This document shows positions 9,972 to 20,420 of a DNA stretch of 64,000 nucleotides, in pieces; the stretch's first letter is position 1; every line of letters starts with the position of its first letter. The position numbers and the translations under genes are program-made. The stretch is from Tranquillimonas alkanivorans (GTDB lineage: Bacteria; Pseudomonadota; Alphaproteobacteria; Rhodobacterales; Rhodobacteraceae): NCBI RefSeq assembly GCF_900115595.1, contig NZ_FOXA01000012.1, forward strand, positions 1-64,000, read 5' to 3'. The notes beneath the pieces are model-generated. The model was not told where the DNA came from and searched no databases. It saw nothing but the letters and a program-made list of their open reading frames with translations.

Positions 9972-11258
9972 ATGGCCGGGCGCACGGGTATGAATGTCAG
10001 GCGGACGAGCGAAGACGGGCGGTTCCCCCTCGTGATCGCGGTGCGGCCTGCATCGGTGGGTACCGTGCTGGCCGCCGGGATCAGCATACTACTTTTCATC
10101 GTCGCAGCGCGTTTCGCGCAGGACCTCGGCGCGCCGGCTGGAGAGGGAGTGATCTTCCTCGCCGTGGTTGCGGCAACAGGACTGGGCGCAATCTGGTCGT
10201 GCTGGAAGGTGATCCGTTCGTTCCGGCAGCGCACGGATATCCGGATCGATGACGGAGAGGTCTCGGTCACTGAACGAACCCTTCTGGGAACCCGCCATTG
10301 GAGCGAACCGCTCTCGGCCTTCGAGGGCGTGCGGTGGCAGCGGTACCAGCACACGCAGTCTTCGAGCGATTCGGACACCAGCAACCGGATCAGGCATACC
10401 CACCTGATCGAACTCGTGCATTCCAATCCGTCGAAGACGATACCCTTGTTCGAAGAGGTGACGTCGCCGCCGGGGCTTCTGCAGGTCGGCAGCCTGATGC
10501 GCGAGGCGGTGACCGAGGGGCCGCCGAGCGAAGAGCAGAAGGCGAGGCTGCGCGAAAAGGCACAGGAGATGCGACGCACGACCCGAGCCGGGGAGCCGCG
10601 CCTCGTGTGGGAAGGCTACGCCCGCCAGCTGGATATGCCGGCGATCGACGCGCGCGACGGGGGCTACGAGGTGCGCGAGGCCGAGGACGTCGACAAGAAC
10701 GTACAGGAACTCGCCAAGGGGGGCCGCATCGATGCAGCGCAAAGCGACGCGCCGCCCCCGCCGTCTCTGGAGGTCGAGACGCTGGGCGATCCGGCCGATC
10801 CGGCGTCGCAGGAACTGCGGGTGCGGCTGCACGCGACCGAGGTGCCGCTGCTCTTCCATGGGCTTTTCGTCGCGGTCGGGAGCCTTTTCGTCCTGCAGGG
10901 CGTGTTCACGCTGAGCTTCGACACCATCCTCTTCGGTCTCGTCTTCATCGGCATCGCCATCGGCATCTGGTATCTTGAGCGGCGCGCCCCGCGAGAGATC
11001 CGCATCACGCGCGAAGAAATTGCCTATGTCGTACCGAACGTGGAGTCACGCGGCTATTCCGTCCCGCTTTCCGAGGTCGAGAGCGTGCGCGTGGGCATCC
11101 GGCAGGGCGCGACGGTGGCCGGCCGCTCGACGCCGCTTTTCGGCCGGGAACTGGTGCTTTCGACCGACCGGGGAGAGCACACGCTCGCGGGCGGAGTGCC
11201 GCAGGACGCGCTTGAATGGCTGCGCCGGTACATTGTCTCGGCCATCGCTCATGCCTGA
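9972..11258 (+). CDS. Uncharacterised membrane protein, duplicated 2TM + PH-like domain
   Basis: 428 residues, unrelated to ribosomal proteins but lying between rpmD and rplO. It seems built of two copies of one unit: two membrane helices (about 28-48 and 58-82; 292-313 and 316-336), each pair followed by a beta-rich domain (about 88-180 and 341-420) in which RIDDGEVSVTERTLLG...LSAFEGV parallels RITREEIAYVVPN...LSEVESV. This resembles bacterial PH (bPH2/YdbS-like) proteins; that match is by eye. A charged linker (180-285) joins the halves. The ATG at 9972 follows GGAGG (9960-9964); GTG 9969 is less well spaced. Codons are less uniform than in the flanking ribosomal genes. Function unknown. 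Confidence 0.8.
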   Translation: MAGRTGMNVRRTSEDGRFPLVIAVRPASVGTVLAAGISILLFIVAARFAQDLGAPAGEGVIFLAVVAATGLGAIWSCWKVIRSFRQRTDIRIDDGEVSVTERTLLGTRHWSEPLSAFEGVRWQRYQHTQSSSDSDTSNRIRHTHLIELVHSNPSKTIPLFEEVTSPPGLLQVGSLMREAVTEGPPSEEQKARLREKAQEMRRTTRAGEPRLVWEGYARQLDMPAIDARDGGYEVREAEDVDKNVQELAKGGRIDAAQSDAPPPPSLEVETLGDPADPASQELRVRLHATEVPLLFHGLFVAVGSLFVLQGVFTLSFDTILFGLVFIGIAIGIWYLERRAPREIRITREEIAYVVPNVESRGYSVPLSEVESVRVGIRQGATVAGRSTPLFGRELVLSTDRGEHTLAGGVPQDALEWLRRYIVSAIAHA

Positions 11259-11272
11259 GCCGGGGCAGGGGA

Positions 11273-11300
11273 TTGAACGCCGGATAGGTTCCGCGTATAC
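11273..11300 (+). promoter_or_regulatory. Predicted sigma-70 promoter for rplO
   Basis: TTGAAC (11273-11278), 16 nt, then GTATAC (11295-11300), about 98 nt before the rplO ATG and 15 nt after the membrane-protein gene. Since a terminator closes the transcript before that gene, rplO-secY-adk would need such a promoter. Predicted by eye only. Confidence 0.5.
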
Positions 11301-11398
11301 GCGCCCGGTGCTCCCTTTCGGGGCCGAATCCATTTGATAAGAATGCCGTGTCCGGACCATCCGTCGCTGGGGTCCGTGTCCGGCCAAGGAGAAGCGAC

Positions 11399-11866
11399 AT
11401 GAAACTCAACGAACTGCGCGACAACGAAGGCGCCGCCAAGAAGCGGATGCGCGTCGGCCGCGGCCCGGGCTCGGGCAAGGGCAAGACCGCCGGCCGCGGC
11501 ATCAAGGGCCAGAAGTCGCGCTCGGGCGTGGCCATCAAGGGCTACGAAGGCGGCCAGATGCCGCTCTACCAGCGTCTTCCGAAGCGCGGCTTCAACAAGC
11601 CGAACCGCAAGGAATACGCGGTCGTCAACCTAGGCCTGATCCAGAAGTTCATCGACGCCGGCAAGCTGGGCGAAGAGATCACCGAGACCGAGCTGCTCGA
11701 CAGCGGCCTCGTCCGCCGCAAGCGCGACGGTGTCCGCGTCCTGGCGAAGGGCGAGCTGACGTCGAAGGTGAACCTCACCGTTACCGGTGCGTCGAAGTCG
11801 GCGGTCGAAGCGGTCGAGAAGGCCGGCGGCACGCTCACCGTCACGTCCGCTCAAGCGGCCGAGTAA
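11399..11866 (+). CDS. rplO: 50S ribosomal protein L15
   Basis: 155-residue L15. [41 protein letters not shown] is typical, seen in parts: [30 protein letters not shown] 11399 follows AAGGAGAAG at 11386-11394. First ribosomal gene after the inserted membrane protein. Confidence 0.97.
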   Translation: MKLNELRDNEGAAKKRMRVGRGPGSGKGKTAGRGIKGQKSRSGVAIKGYEGGQMPLYQRLPKRGFNKPNRKEYAVVNLGLIQKFIDAGKLGEEITETELLDSGLVRRKRDGVRVLAKGELTSKVNLTVTGASKSAVEAVEKAGGTLTVTSAQAAE

Positions 11867-11918
11867 CAGGTTATGAGCGGTAACAGACCCGCTTACATCC
11901 TCTGACAGTTTTCCCTGA

Positions 11919-11952
11919 GCGCCGCGGGTCCGGAAAACGGAGTCCGCGGCGC
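11919..11952 (+). promoter_or_regulatory. Hairpin in the rplO-secY gap
   Basis: A 9-bp GC stem (11919-11927 with 11944-11952) encloses a 16-nt loop, 20 nt before secY. No T run. It may adjust expression of secY relative to rplO, or simply protect the 3' end of the rplO message. Confidence 0.45.
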
Positions 11953-11972
11953 TTGCACGAAAGAGACCGCGA

Positions 11973-13324
<1,352 letters not shown>

Positions 13325-13328
<4 letters not shown>

Positions 13329-13972
13329 ACATCATCCTCCTCGGCCCCCCGGGTGCCGGCAAGGGAACGCAGGCCAAGATCCTCTGCGAGGAGCGCGGGA
13401 TGGTTCAGCTTTCGACGGGCGACATGCTGCGCGAGGCGCGGACCAGCGGAACCGAGATGGGCAAGAAGGTGGCCGAGGTGATGGACCGCGGCGAACTCGT
13501 CACCGACGAAATCGTCATCGGCCTGATCGAAGAGCGGCTGGACGGGAACACCGGCAGCGGCATCATCTTCGACGGCTTCCCCCGGACGCTGGCCCAGGCC
13601 GACGCGCTGGACGACCTTCTGGCCCGCCACGGGCAGGCGCTGTCGGCCGTCATCGAGATGCAGGTGGACGACGAGGCGCTGGTGCGGCGCATCACCGGCC
13701 GCGCCACCTGCGCCAAGTGCGGCGAGGTCTACAACGACGAGACCAAGCCGATCCCGGCGGACGGCAAGTGTGCGAAGTGCGGGAGCACCGAGTTCAACCG
13801 CCGGGGCGACGACAACGAGGAAAGCCTGAAGCAGCGGCTGATGGAATACTACAAGAAGACGTCGCCGCTGATCGGTTACTACCACGCCAAGGGCAAGCTC
13901 GCCCCGGTCGACGGGCTCGGCGAGATCAACGAGGTCAAGGCGCGCATCGCCCGCGTTCTCGAGGAGGCGTAA
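13325..13972 (+). CDS. adk: Adenylate kinase with four-cysteine LID
   Basis: 215-residue adenylate kinase (ATP + AMP = 2 ADP). P-loop [10 protein letters not shown] at residues 7-16, AMP-binding [11 protein letters not shown], and a long LID carrying Cys129, Cys132, Cys149 and Cys152 (CAKC...CAKC), the zinc-binding form of the enzyme. ATG overlaps the secY stop, the classic secY-adk arrangement. Confidence 0.97.
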
Positions 13973-13980
13973 ACCTCCTC

Positions 13981-14008
13981 TTGACGCCAAGGCGAATCCC
14001 TCTTACAC
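13981..14008 (+). promoter_or_regulatory. Predicted sigma-70 promoter for rpsM-rpsK-rpoA-rplQ
   Basis: TTGACG (13981-13986), 16 nt, TTACAC (14003-14008) followed by GGCGG, in the 192-nt gap after adk. The same box pair, spacing and GGCG tail occur upstream of rpmB at 33127. It would give the alpha operon its own promoter. Confidence 0.55.
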
Positions 14009-14164
14009 GGCGGCTTCTCTTGCGAGACTCGCAGTCGGTGAGGGGGGCGTGCGCCCCGGCCGATCCATTGAATTCAGCAGCAGCCCGTGGCGGTCATGCC
14101 TCGGGCTTCCGTTGTGAAAAAAGGTTCCGGCACTACGGAACCGCAACGAAAGGAAGATATCGAC

Positions 14165-14533
14165 GTGGCACGTATCGCCGGCGTTAACATCCCCACCGCC
14201 AAGCGCGTTCCCATCGCGCTCACCTACATCACCGGAATCGGCCCGTCGTCGGCCCGTACGATCTGTGACGCCGTCGGCGTCGACCAGACCCGCCGGGTGA
14301 ACGAACTGTCCGACTCCGAAGTGCTCGCCATCCGCGAACACATCGACGCCAACTACACGGTCGAAGGCGACCTGCGCCGCGAAGTGCAGATGAACGTCAA
14401 GCGCCTGATGGACCTGGGCTCCTACCGTGGCCTGCGGCACCGCCGCAACCTCCCCGTGCGCGGCCAGCGCACCCACACCAACGCGCGGACCCGCAAAGGC
14501 CCTGCGAAGCCGATCGCCGGCAAGAAGAAGTAA
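14165..14533 (+). CDS. rpsM: 30S ribosomal protein S13
   Basis: 122-residue S13, which contacts tRNAs and S19 in the 30S head. Start is the GTG at 14165 (product [14 protein letters not shown]), preceded by AAAGGAAG at 14149-14156; upstream in-frame codons lack similarity to S13. [22 protein letters not shown] is the usual C-terminal motif, read in pieces. Confidence 0.97.
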   Translation: MARIAGVNIPTAKRVPIALTYITGIGPSSARTICDAVGVDQTRRVNELSDSEVLAIREHIDANYTVEGDLRREVQMNVKRLMDLGSYRGLRHRRNLPVRGQRTHTNARTRKGPAKPIAGKKK

Positions 14534-14548
14534 GGGAGGTCAGATACC

Positions 14549-14941
14549 ATGGCACGTGATCGTCGTACCGCAGGTAAGAAGAAGGTCTCGAAGAACATCG
14601 CCGCAGGCGTGGCGCATGTGAACTCGTCCTTCAACAACACCAAGATCCTGATCTCGGACGTGCAGGGCAACGCCATTTCGTGGTCGTCCGCCGGCACCAT
14701 GGGCTTCAAGGGCTCGCGGAAATCCACGCCCTACGCCGCCCAGATGGCCGCCGAGGACGCGGGCAAAAAGGCGCAGGAACACGGTGTCCGCACGCTCGAG
14801 GTCGAGGTGCAGGGTCCGGGCTCCGGCCGCGAGAGCGCTCTGCGCGCCCTGGCCGCCGTCGGCTTCAACATCACCGCGATCCGCGACGTGACCCCCATCG
14901 CGCACAACGGCTGCCGCCCGCCGAAGCGCCGCCGGGTCTGA
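14549..14941 (+). CDS. rpsK: 30S ribosomal protein S11
   Basis: 130-residue S11, on the 30S platform. [19 protein letters not shown] and the C-terminal [18 protein letters not shown] are diagnostic. GGGAGG at 14534-14539 precedes the ATG. Confidence 0.98.
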   Translation: MARDRRTAGKKKVSKNIAAGVAHVNSSFNNTKILISDVQGNAISWSSAGTMGFKGSRKSTPYAAQMAAEDAGKKAQEHGVRTLEVEVQGPGSGRESALRALAAVGFNITAIRDVTPIAHNGCRPPKRRRV

Positions 14942-14962
14942 TCGGGTCGAATACCAATAGCA

Positions 14963-14989
14963 CGGACCGTGGCCGCGCGCCGCGGTCCG
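14963..14989 (+). promoter_or_regulatory. Hairpin in the rpsK-rpoA gap
   Basis: An 11-bp stem with one G-T pair (14963-14973 with 14979-14989) closes a 5-nt loop, in the 121-nt gap before rpoA. No T run. Its role may resemble the other junction hairpins of this cluster. Confidence 0.45.
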
Positions 14990-15062
14990 CGCCTGTCATT
15001 TCAGAACCTCGGGTGGCCCTCGTCTCGGACATGGACGTCGGCCTGGAATTGAGGAGACACGC

Positions 15063-16079
15063 ATGATCCACAAAAACTGGCAGGAACTCATCAAGCCGAC
15101 GCAGCTCGAGGTCAAGCCGGGCAACGACCGCATGCGTCAGGCGACGGTTGTTGCCGAGCCGCTCGAGCGGGGCTTCGGCCTGACGCTGGGCAACGCGCTG
15201 CGCCGCGTGCTGATGTCGTCCCTGCAGGGCGCCGCCATCACCAGCGTGCAGATCGACAACGTCCTGCACGAGTTCTCGTCCATCGCCGGCGTGCGCGAGG
15301 ATGTGACAGATGTCGTCCTCAACCTCAAGGGCGTGGCCATCCGCATGGAAGTCGAGGGGCCCAAGCGCCTGTCGATCTCGGCAAAGGGTCCGCAGGTCGT
15401 CACCGCTGGCGACATCTCGGAATCCGCGGGCATCGAGATCCTGAACAAGGATCACGTCATCTGCCACCTTGACGAAGGTGCCGACCTGTTCATGGAACTG
15501 ACCGTGAACACCGGCAAGGGCTACGTCTCGGCCGACAAGAACCGCCCCGAGGATGCGCCCATCGGCCTGATGCCGATCGACGCGATCTATTCGCCGGTCA
15601 AGAAGGTCAGCTATGACGTGCAGCCCACTCGTGAGGGCCAGGTGCTGGACTACGACAAGCTGACGCTGAAGCTGGAAACCGACGGCTCGGTCACCCCCGA
15701 GGACGCCGTGGCCTATGCCGCGCGCATCATCCAGGACCAGCTGTCAATCTTCGTCAACTTCGACGAGCCCGAGGCCGCCGGCCGCGCGGACGAGGACGAG
15801 GGGCTGGAGTTCAACCCGCTCCTGCTCAAGAAGGTCGACGAGCTCGAGCTTTCGGTGCGGTCCGCAAACTGCCTGAAGAACGACAACATCGTCTACATTG
15901 GCGACCTGATCCAGAAGACCGAGGCCGAGATGCTCCGGACCCCGAACTTCGGCCGCAAGTCGCTCAACGAGATCAAGGAAGTGCTTTCGGGCATGGGCCT
16001 GCACCTCGGCATGGACGTCGAGGAATGGCCGCCGGAGAACATCGAGGATCTGGCCAAGAAGTTCGAAGACCAGTTCTAA
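15063..16079 (+). CDS. rpoA: RNA polymerase alpha subunit
   Basis: 338 residues. The N-terminal dimerisation domain (about 1-235; [20 protein letters not shown]) scaffolds assembly of beta and beta'. The C-terminal domain (about 250-325; [34 protein letters not shown]) binds UP elements and activators such as FNR-type regulators. ATG follows GAGGAGACACGC. The gap to rplQ carries alternative hairpins. Confidence 0.98.
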   Translation: MIHKNWQELIKPTQLEVKPGNDRMRQATVVAEPLERGFGLTLGNALRRVLMSSLQGAAITSVQIDNVLHEFSSIAGVREDVTDVVLNLKGVAIRMEVEGPKRLSISAKGPQVVTAGDISESAGIEILNKDHVICHLDEGADLFMELTVNTGKGYVSADKNRPEDAPIGLMPIDAIYSPVKKVSYDVQPTREGQVLDYDKLTLKLETDGSVTPEDAVAYAARIIQDQLSIFVNFDEPEAAGRADEDEGLEFNPLLLKKVDELELSVRSANCLKNDNIVYIGDLIQKTEAEMLRTPNFGRKSLNEIKEVLSGMGLHLGMDVEEWPPENIEDLAKKFEDQF

Positions 16080-16083
16080 GACC

Positions 16084-16127
16084 GGTGCGTAACGAGCACG
16101 CACCCTGCCGACGTAGGGTACGTGCTC
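16084..16127 (+). promoter_or_regulatory. Mutually exclusive hairpins between rpoA and rplQ
   Basis: Hairpin I pairs 16084-16090 with 16098-16104 (7 bp). Hairpin II pairs 16094-16106 with 16115-16127 (12 of 13 positions paired, one C/A mismatch). They share 16098-16104 and cannot form together, the layout of an attenuator or protein-controlled switch. No T run follows, so any effect would be on processing, stability or translation. Structure seen, function inferred. Confidence 0.5.
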
Positions 16128-16222
16128 ACACGCATCGAACCACCCGGGTCCAGCGACCCCAAGGAGAGCCGGTGACACGCATCGCCGGCCGGACAAAGCA
16201 AAACGCGATTAGGAGATAGAAA

Positions 16223-16642
16223 ATGCGTCACGCCCGCGGATACCGCCGCCTCAACCGCACCCACGAGCACCGCAAGGCGCTTTGGGCCAACATGGCCGGC
16301 TCGCTGATCGAGCACGAGCAGATCAAGACCACGCTGCCCAAGGCGAAGGAACTGCGCCGCATCGTCGAGAAGCTGATCACCCTCGGAAAGCGCGGCGACC
16401 TGCATGCCCGCCGTCAGGCGGCCTCGCAGCTCAAGCAGGATGCCTATGTCGCGAAGCTGTTCGACGTGCTGGGCCCGCGCTACAAGGATCGCCAGGGCGG
16501 TTACGTCCGCGTCCTGAAGGCCGGGTTCCGCTACGGTGACATGGCCCCGATGGCGATCATCGAATTCGTCGACCGTGACGTCGACGCCAAGGGCAAGTCC
16601 GACCGCGAGCGCGTCGCCGCCGAAGAGGCCGAGGCGGAGTAA
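16223..16642 (+). CDS. rplQ: 50S ribosomal protein L17
   Basis: 139-residue L17. [20 protein letters not shown] and the [13 protein letters not shown] motif are typical; acidic Ala/Glu C-terminus. TTAGGAGATAG at 16209-16219 is the ribosome-binding site. Last gene of the ribosomal superoperon, followed by a strong terminator. Confidence 0.98.
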   Translation: MRHARGYRRLNRTHEHRKALWANMAGSLIEHEQIKTTLPKAKELRRIVEKLITLGKRGDLHARRQAASQLKQDAYVAKLFDVLGPRYKDRQGGYVRVLKAGFRYGDMAPMAIIEFVDRDVDAKGKSDRERVAAEEAEAE

Positions 16643-16670
16643 TTACCGCCCGTCATCGACGGACCGATCC

Positions 16671-16699
16671 AAAGCCCCGCCGGTCAGGCGGGGCTTTTT
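16671..16699 (+). terminator. Terminator after rplQ
   Basis: A perfect 11-bp stem (16671-16681 with 16687-16697) and five T. It ends the alpha operon. The stem also covers the last codons and stop of the convergent small gene on the other strand, so it may serve both directions. Confidence 0.85.
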
Positions 16700-16875
16700 C
16701 CGTTTTCAGAGATGGTGTCGACGGTTTGGGCCACCTTGCTGCGGAATTCCGCCAGCCTGGCCGCGTCCCCGCTCAGGTCGCTGGCGCGCAGGAAGGCCAC
16801 GATCTCGTCCTGCACGGACGGGGGCAGGTCGCGCAATATTTGTTCAAGCCCCTCGGCGGCGTATTCTTTCGGCAC
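16684..16875 (-). CDS. Small hypothetical protein
   Basis: 63 codons from a GTG preceded by AGGAGT (16886-16881). The product begins PKEYAAEGLEQILRDLPPSVQDEIVAFLRASD and is helical with an acidic N-terminal half. No family recognised. The stop lies in the loop of the rplQ terminator, so the 3' end overlaps the stem. It reads away from the LuxR-type gene. The ribosome-binding site and amphipathic pattern favour a real gene. Confidence 0.5.
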   Translation of the reverse strand: MPKEYAAEGLEQILRDLPPSVQDEIVAFLRASDLSGDAARLAEFRSKVAQTVDTISENGKSPA

Positions 16876-16978
16876 ACGGAACTCCTAAATAACGAGTCAA
16901 GCGGGTGCCGGACAATGCGCACCGATTCGTTCAACGGCTGAATGAGGGTCCGGTTCCCACCAAGAACGGATCCCCGGG

Positions 16979-17605
16979 ATGACGGCCCACACGAACCATG
17001 ACGAACACCGCCTCGGCCGCTGGCTGAACGAACTTCGACGGCTCGCTCCAAGCGGGTATGCGCTCGCGCTCCACATCCGCTTCGCCTCGGCCCAGATGAT
17101 GTTCGTGACCTATCCGCAGGAGTGGGTCGAGCAGTATACCGAGAGCGACTACCTGCTCTGCGACCCCACCATTTCATGGGCGCTCGGGCAGCAGGGGATG
17201 TGCCGCTGGAGCGGCCTGGCCTATCCTGACCCGCATAACGTCATGGGACAGGCGCGGGAGTACGGGCTGATCTACGGCTTCACCGTGTCGCACGGCCCCC
17301 GGTCGTCGCGCAGCGTCGGAAGCTTTGGGCGGGCCGACCGCGAGTTCACGGACGAAGAGATGGCGCGGATCGCGCAGATCGTGGCGCAGCTGCACGACGC
17401 GGCCACGCCGCCGGAAAGCCTGACGCCGGCGCAGCGGAACGCGCTCAAGCTGGTGGCCTCCGGCGCGCGGTACGCCGAAGCGGCCGAGCGGCTGGGCATC
17501 TCGGAAAGCGCGTTCAAGGCGCGGCTCAAGGCGGCGCGCGAACGGCTTCTCGCGCGGACCACCGCAGAGGCGATCCAGCGCGCGCAAGAGCACAAGCTGC
17601 TCTGA
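16979..17605 (+). CDS. LuxR-family autoinducer-binding regulator without a partner synthase
   Basis: 208 residues: acyl-homoserine-lactone binding domain (about 10-140), then a GerE-type helix-turn-helix (147-205, RLGISESAFKARLKAARERL). Of the hallmark ligand-pocket residues of TraR/LuxR, Trp49, Tyr53, Asp62, Pro63 and Trp77 are present at the right spacing, so it probably still binds a lactone. In the HTH the usual Glu before the hydrophobic core is Asn154. No luxI-type gene is in the window, so it is a solo here. Weak Shine-Dalgarno (AACGGA). Confidence 0.9.
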   Translation: MTAHTNHDEHRLGRWLNELRRLAPSGYALALHIRFASAQMMFVTYPQEWVEQYTESDYLLCDPTISWALGQQGMCRWSGLAYPDPHNVMGQAREYGLIYGFTVSHGPRSSRSVGSFGRADREFTDEEMARIAQIVAQLHDAATPPESLTPAQRNALKLVASGARYAEAAERLGISESAFKARLKAARERLLARTTAEAIQRAQEHKLL

Positions 17606-17648
17606 CCCGCCGCTTCCCTCGCCCGGCGTCAGCGCCTAGATAAGGCCC

Positions 17649-18974
17649 ATGGCCGACCTCTTCGATCCCGCCCCCGGCGCCCCCGCCGCGCCCGCCCATG
17701 ACACTGCGCCGCGCCCGCTGGCCGACCGGCTGCGCCCCCGCGCGCTGGCCGAGGTCATCGGGCAGCCGCAGGTGCTGGGGCCTGACGCGCCGCTGACGAC
17801 GATGCTGGCCTCGGGCGCGCTGTCCTCGCTGATATTCTGGGGGCCGCCGGGCGTCGGCAAGACGACCATCGCGCGGCTTCTGGCCTCGGAAACCGATCTG
17901 CACTTCGTCCAGATCAGCGCGATCTTCACCGGCGTACAGGACCTCAAGAAGGTGTTCGAGGCGGCGAAGATGCGGCGTGCGAACGGGCAGGGGACGCTTC
18001 TGTTCGTGGACGAAATCCACCGCTTCAACAAGGCGCAGCAGGACGGCTTCCTGCCGCACATGGAGGACGGGACGATCCTGCTGGTCGGGGCCACGACCGA
18101 GAACCCGTCGTTCGAGTTGAACGCGGCGCTCCTGTCGCGCAGTCAGGTGCTGGTGCTCGAACGCCTGTCGCTCGCCGACCTCGAACTGCTGGCGCAGCGG
18201 GCCGAGAAGGAGCTGGGCCGCAAGCTGCCGCTCGACGGCCCGGCGCGCGAAGCGCTGCTGGAGATGGCGGATGGCGATGGCCGCGCTCTGCTGAACCTGG
18301 TCGAGCAGGTGGCGGCGTGGAAGACGGACGCCAAGCTGGACAAGACGGCGCTGACGACCCGGCTGATGAAGCGGGCGGCGAAATACGACAAGTCGGGCGA
18401 CGAGCACTACAACCTCATCTCGGCACTGCACAAATCGGTCCGGGGCTCGGACCCGGACGCCGCGCTCTACTGGTTCACCCGGATGCTCGAGGGAGGGGAG
18501 GACCCGCGCTATCTGGCCCGCCGCATCACGCGCATGGCGGTGGAGGATATCGGTCTGGCCGACCCGCAGGCCCAGACCCAGTGCCTGCACGCGTGGGAAA
18601 CCTACGAGAGGCTCGGCAGCCCCGAGGGCGAACTGGCGCTGGCGCAGGCGGTCATCTACCTCGCGCTCGCGCCGAAATCGAACGCGGGCTACGCCGCCTA
18701 CAAGGCCGCCCGCGCCGCCGCCCGCAAGACGGGAAGCGAGCCGCCGCCCAAGATCATCCTGAACGCGCCGACGGGGCTGATGAAGGAACAGGGCTACGGC
18801 GCCGGCTACGCCTATGACCACGACGCCGAAGATGCGTTCTCGGGGCAGAACTATTTCCCGGACGGCATGAAGCGTGGGGTCTATTACCTGCCGGTCGAGC
18901 GCGGGTTCGAGCGGGACCTCAAGAAGCGCGTCGAGTGGTTCGCCAAGCTTCGCGCCAAGCGGCAGGACGGTTGA
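17649..18974 (+). CDS. rarA: Replication-associated recombination protein RarA (MgsA)
   Basis: 441-residue AAA+ ATPase of the clamp-loader group that acts at stalled replication forks. Walker A GPPGVGKT at 65-72, Walker B LLFVDEIH at 117-124, arginine-finger region, then the C-terminal tetramerisation domain (DKSGDEHYNLISALHKSVRGSD). TAAGG lies 4 nt before the ATG. Followed by crcB with a 31-nt gap. Confidence 0.96.
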   Translation: MADLFDPAPGAPAAPAHDTAPRPLADRLRPRALAEVIGQPQVLGPDAPLTTMLASGALSSLIFWGPPGVGKTTIARLLASETDLHFVQISAIFTGVQDLKKVFEAAKMRRANGQGTLLFVDEIHRFNKAQQDGFLPHMEDGTILLVGATTENPSFELNAALLSRSQVLVLERLSLADLELLAQRAEKELGRKLPLDGPAREALLEMADGDGRALLNLVEQVAAWKTDAKLDKTALTTRLMKRAAKYDKSGDEHYNLISALHKSVRGSDPDAALYWFTRMLEGGEDPRYLARRITRMAVEDIGLADPQAQTQCLHAWETYERLGSPEGELALAQAVIYLALAPKSNAGYAAYKAARAAARKTGSEPPPKIILNAPTGLMKEQGYGAGYAYDHDAEDAFSGQNYFPDGMKRGVYYLPVERGFERDLKKRVEWFAKLRAKRQDG

Positions 18975-19005
18975 CATCGACCGCCTCGCCCACAAGAGAG
19001 TGCCC

Positions 19006-19383
19006 ATGATTTCCACCGTCCTCCAGGTCGCGCTCGGCGGGGCCGTCGGCGCGTCCGCCCGGTACCTGACCGGCATCGGAGTCGTGCGCTTGTTCGGCCA
19101 CGGCTTCCCGCTCGGCATCCTCACGGTGAACGTGCTCGGCTCGTTCCTGATGGGGATCTTCGTCTCGCTCGCGGCGCAGCGGGGCCTCACGCACCTGTCG
19201 CCGCTGGTGATGACCGGGTTCCTGGGCGGGTTCACCACGTTCTCGTCCTTCTCGCTCGACACGATCACGCTGATCGAGCGGGGGCAGGTGGCGGCCGCGC
19301 TGCTTTATGTCGGCCTGTCGGTCGTCGTGTCGCTGGCGGCGCTGGCGGCGGGAATGGTTTTGACACGAGGAGCCTTCGCATGA
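19006..19383 (+). CDS. crcB: Fluoride channel CrcB/Fluc
   Basis: 125-residue dual-topology fluoride exporter with four membrane helices. GGAVGASARYL near the start and the GFLGGFTTFSSFSLD motif (pore phenylalanines and Na+ site region) are diagnostic. No fluoride riboswitch was seen in the 31-nt gap before it. Stop overlaps the next gene (ATGA). Confidence 0.95.
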   Translation: MISTVLQVALGGAVGASARYLTGIGVVRLFGHGFPLGILTVNVLGSFLMGIFVSLAAQRGLTHLSPLVMTGFLGGFTTFSSFSLDTITLIERGQVAAALLYVGLSVVVSLAALAAGMVLTRGAFA

Positions 19384-20420
19384 GCGGCGTCCAGACACTC
19401 ACGGTCGGCCCGGACGAGGGCGATCAGCGCCTCGACCGCTGGTTCCGCCGGCATTTCCCGCACGTCCCGCAGGGCCGGGTCGAGAAGATGTGCCGCAAGG
19501 GCGAAATCCGCGTCGATGGCGGCCGCGTGAAGGGGGCGACCCGGCTGGAAGCGGGACAGACCGTGCGCGTCCCGCCGCTCCCCGATGCCGCCGCGCCCGC
19601 GCCGGACCGGCCAAAGGTCAGCGACGCGGATGCCGAGATGATCCGCCGCGCCGTCATCTACCGTGACGACCACGTGATCGCGCTGAACAAGCCGCCGGGC
19701 CTGCCGACCCAGGGCGGCAGCAAGCAGACACGGCATGTCGACGGCCTCGCCGAGGCGCTGCGCTTCGACTACGACGAGAAACCGCGGCTTGTGCACCGGC
19801 TCGACAAGGACACGTCGGGCGTCCTGCTGCTGGCCCGCACCCGCGCGGTGGCCGGCGCGCTGACCGAGGCGTTCCGCGCCCGCGAGACGCGCAAGATCTA
19901 CTGGGCTGCCGTCGCCGGCGCGCCGCAGCCGCGCATGGGCACGGTGCGCTTCGGACTGGTCAAGGCGCCGGGGCACGGCGCGAAGGGCGAGGCCGAGAAG
20001 ATGCTGTGCATCCACCCCGACGCGGTGGACGACACGCCCGGGGCGAAGCGGGCGACGACCGACTACGCCGTGCTGTCGAACCTGGGCACGCGCGCCTCGT
20101 GGGTCGCGCTGGTGCCGGTGACGGGGCGCACGCACCAGCTTCGCGCGCACATGGCGGAACTTGGGCATCCCATCGTGGGCGACGGCAAGTACGGCGGCTC
20201 GGGGCAGGAGAACCTGGGCAGCGGCTGGGGCGCGCAGCTGGGCGGAGAGATCAGCCGCAAGCTGCACCTCCACGCCCGCTCAATCCGCCTGCGCCACCCG
20301 GTGACCGGCGCAACGCTGAACCTGACCGCGCCGCTGCCCGAGCACATGCAGCGCACCTGGGACGCGCTGGAATGGCGCGCGGGCGACGTGCCCGACGATC
20401 CGTTCGAGGAGGAGGCATGA
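19380..20420 (+). CDS. RluC-type pseudouridine synthase
   Basis: 346 residues. S4 RNA-binding domain (about 15-75) followed by the RluA-family catalytic domain with RLDKDTSGVLLLART, containing the catalytic Asp, and the GRTHQLRAHMAELGHPIVGD motif. It probably modifies 23S rRNA; RluC rather than RluD is suggested by overall layout but not proven. Overlaps crcB and the downstream HAD gene by four bases each. Confidence 0.93.
   Translation: MSGVQTLTVGPDEGDQRLDRWFRRHFPHVPQGRVEKMCRKGEIRVDGGRVKGATRLEAGQTVRVPPLPDAAAPAPDRPKVSDADAEMIRRAVIYRDDHVIALNKPPGLPTQGGSKQTRHVDGLAEALRFDYDEKPRLVHRLDKDTSGVLLLARTRAVAGALTEAFRARETRKIYWAAVAGAPQPRMGTVRFGLVKAPGHGAKGEAEKMLCIHPDAVDDTPGAKRATTDYAVLSNLGTRASWVALVPVTGRTHQLRAHMAELGHPIVGDGKYGGSGQENLGSGWGAQLGGEISRKLHLHARSIRLRHPVTGATLNLTAPLPEHMQRTWDALEWRAGDVPDDPFEEEA

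Noticed and set aside
17637-17649. TAGATA just before rarA suggesting a leaderless start
   Set aside because: No -35 element at the right distance, and TAAGG could serve as a ribosome-binding site.
18971-18993. TTGACA before crcB as a promoter
   Set aside because: No -10-like element at 16-18 nt; crcB may be read from rarA.
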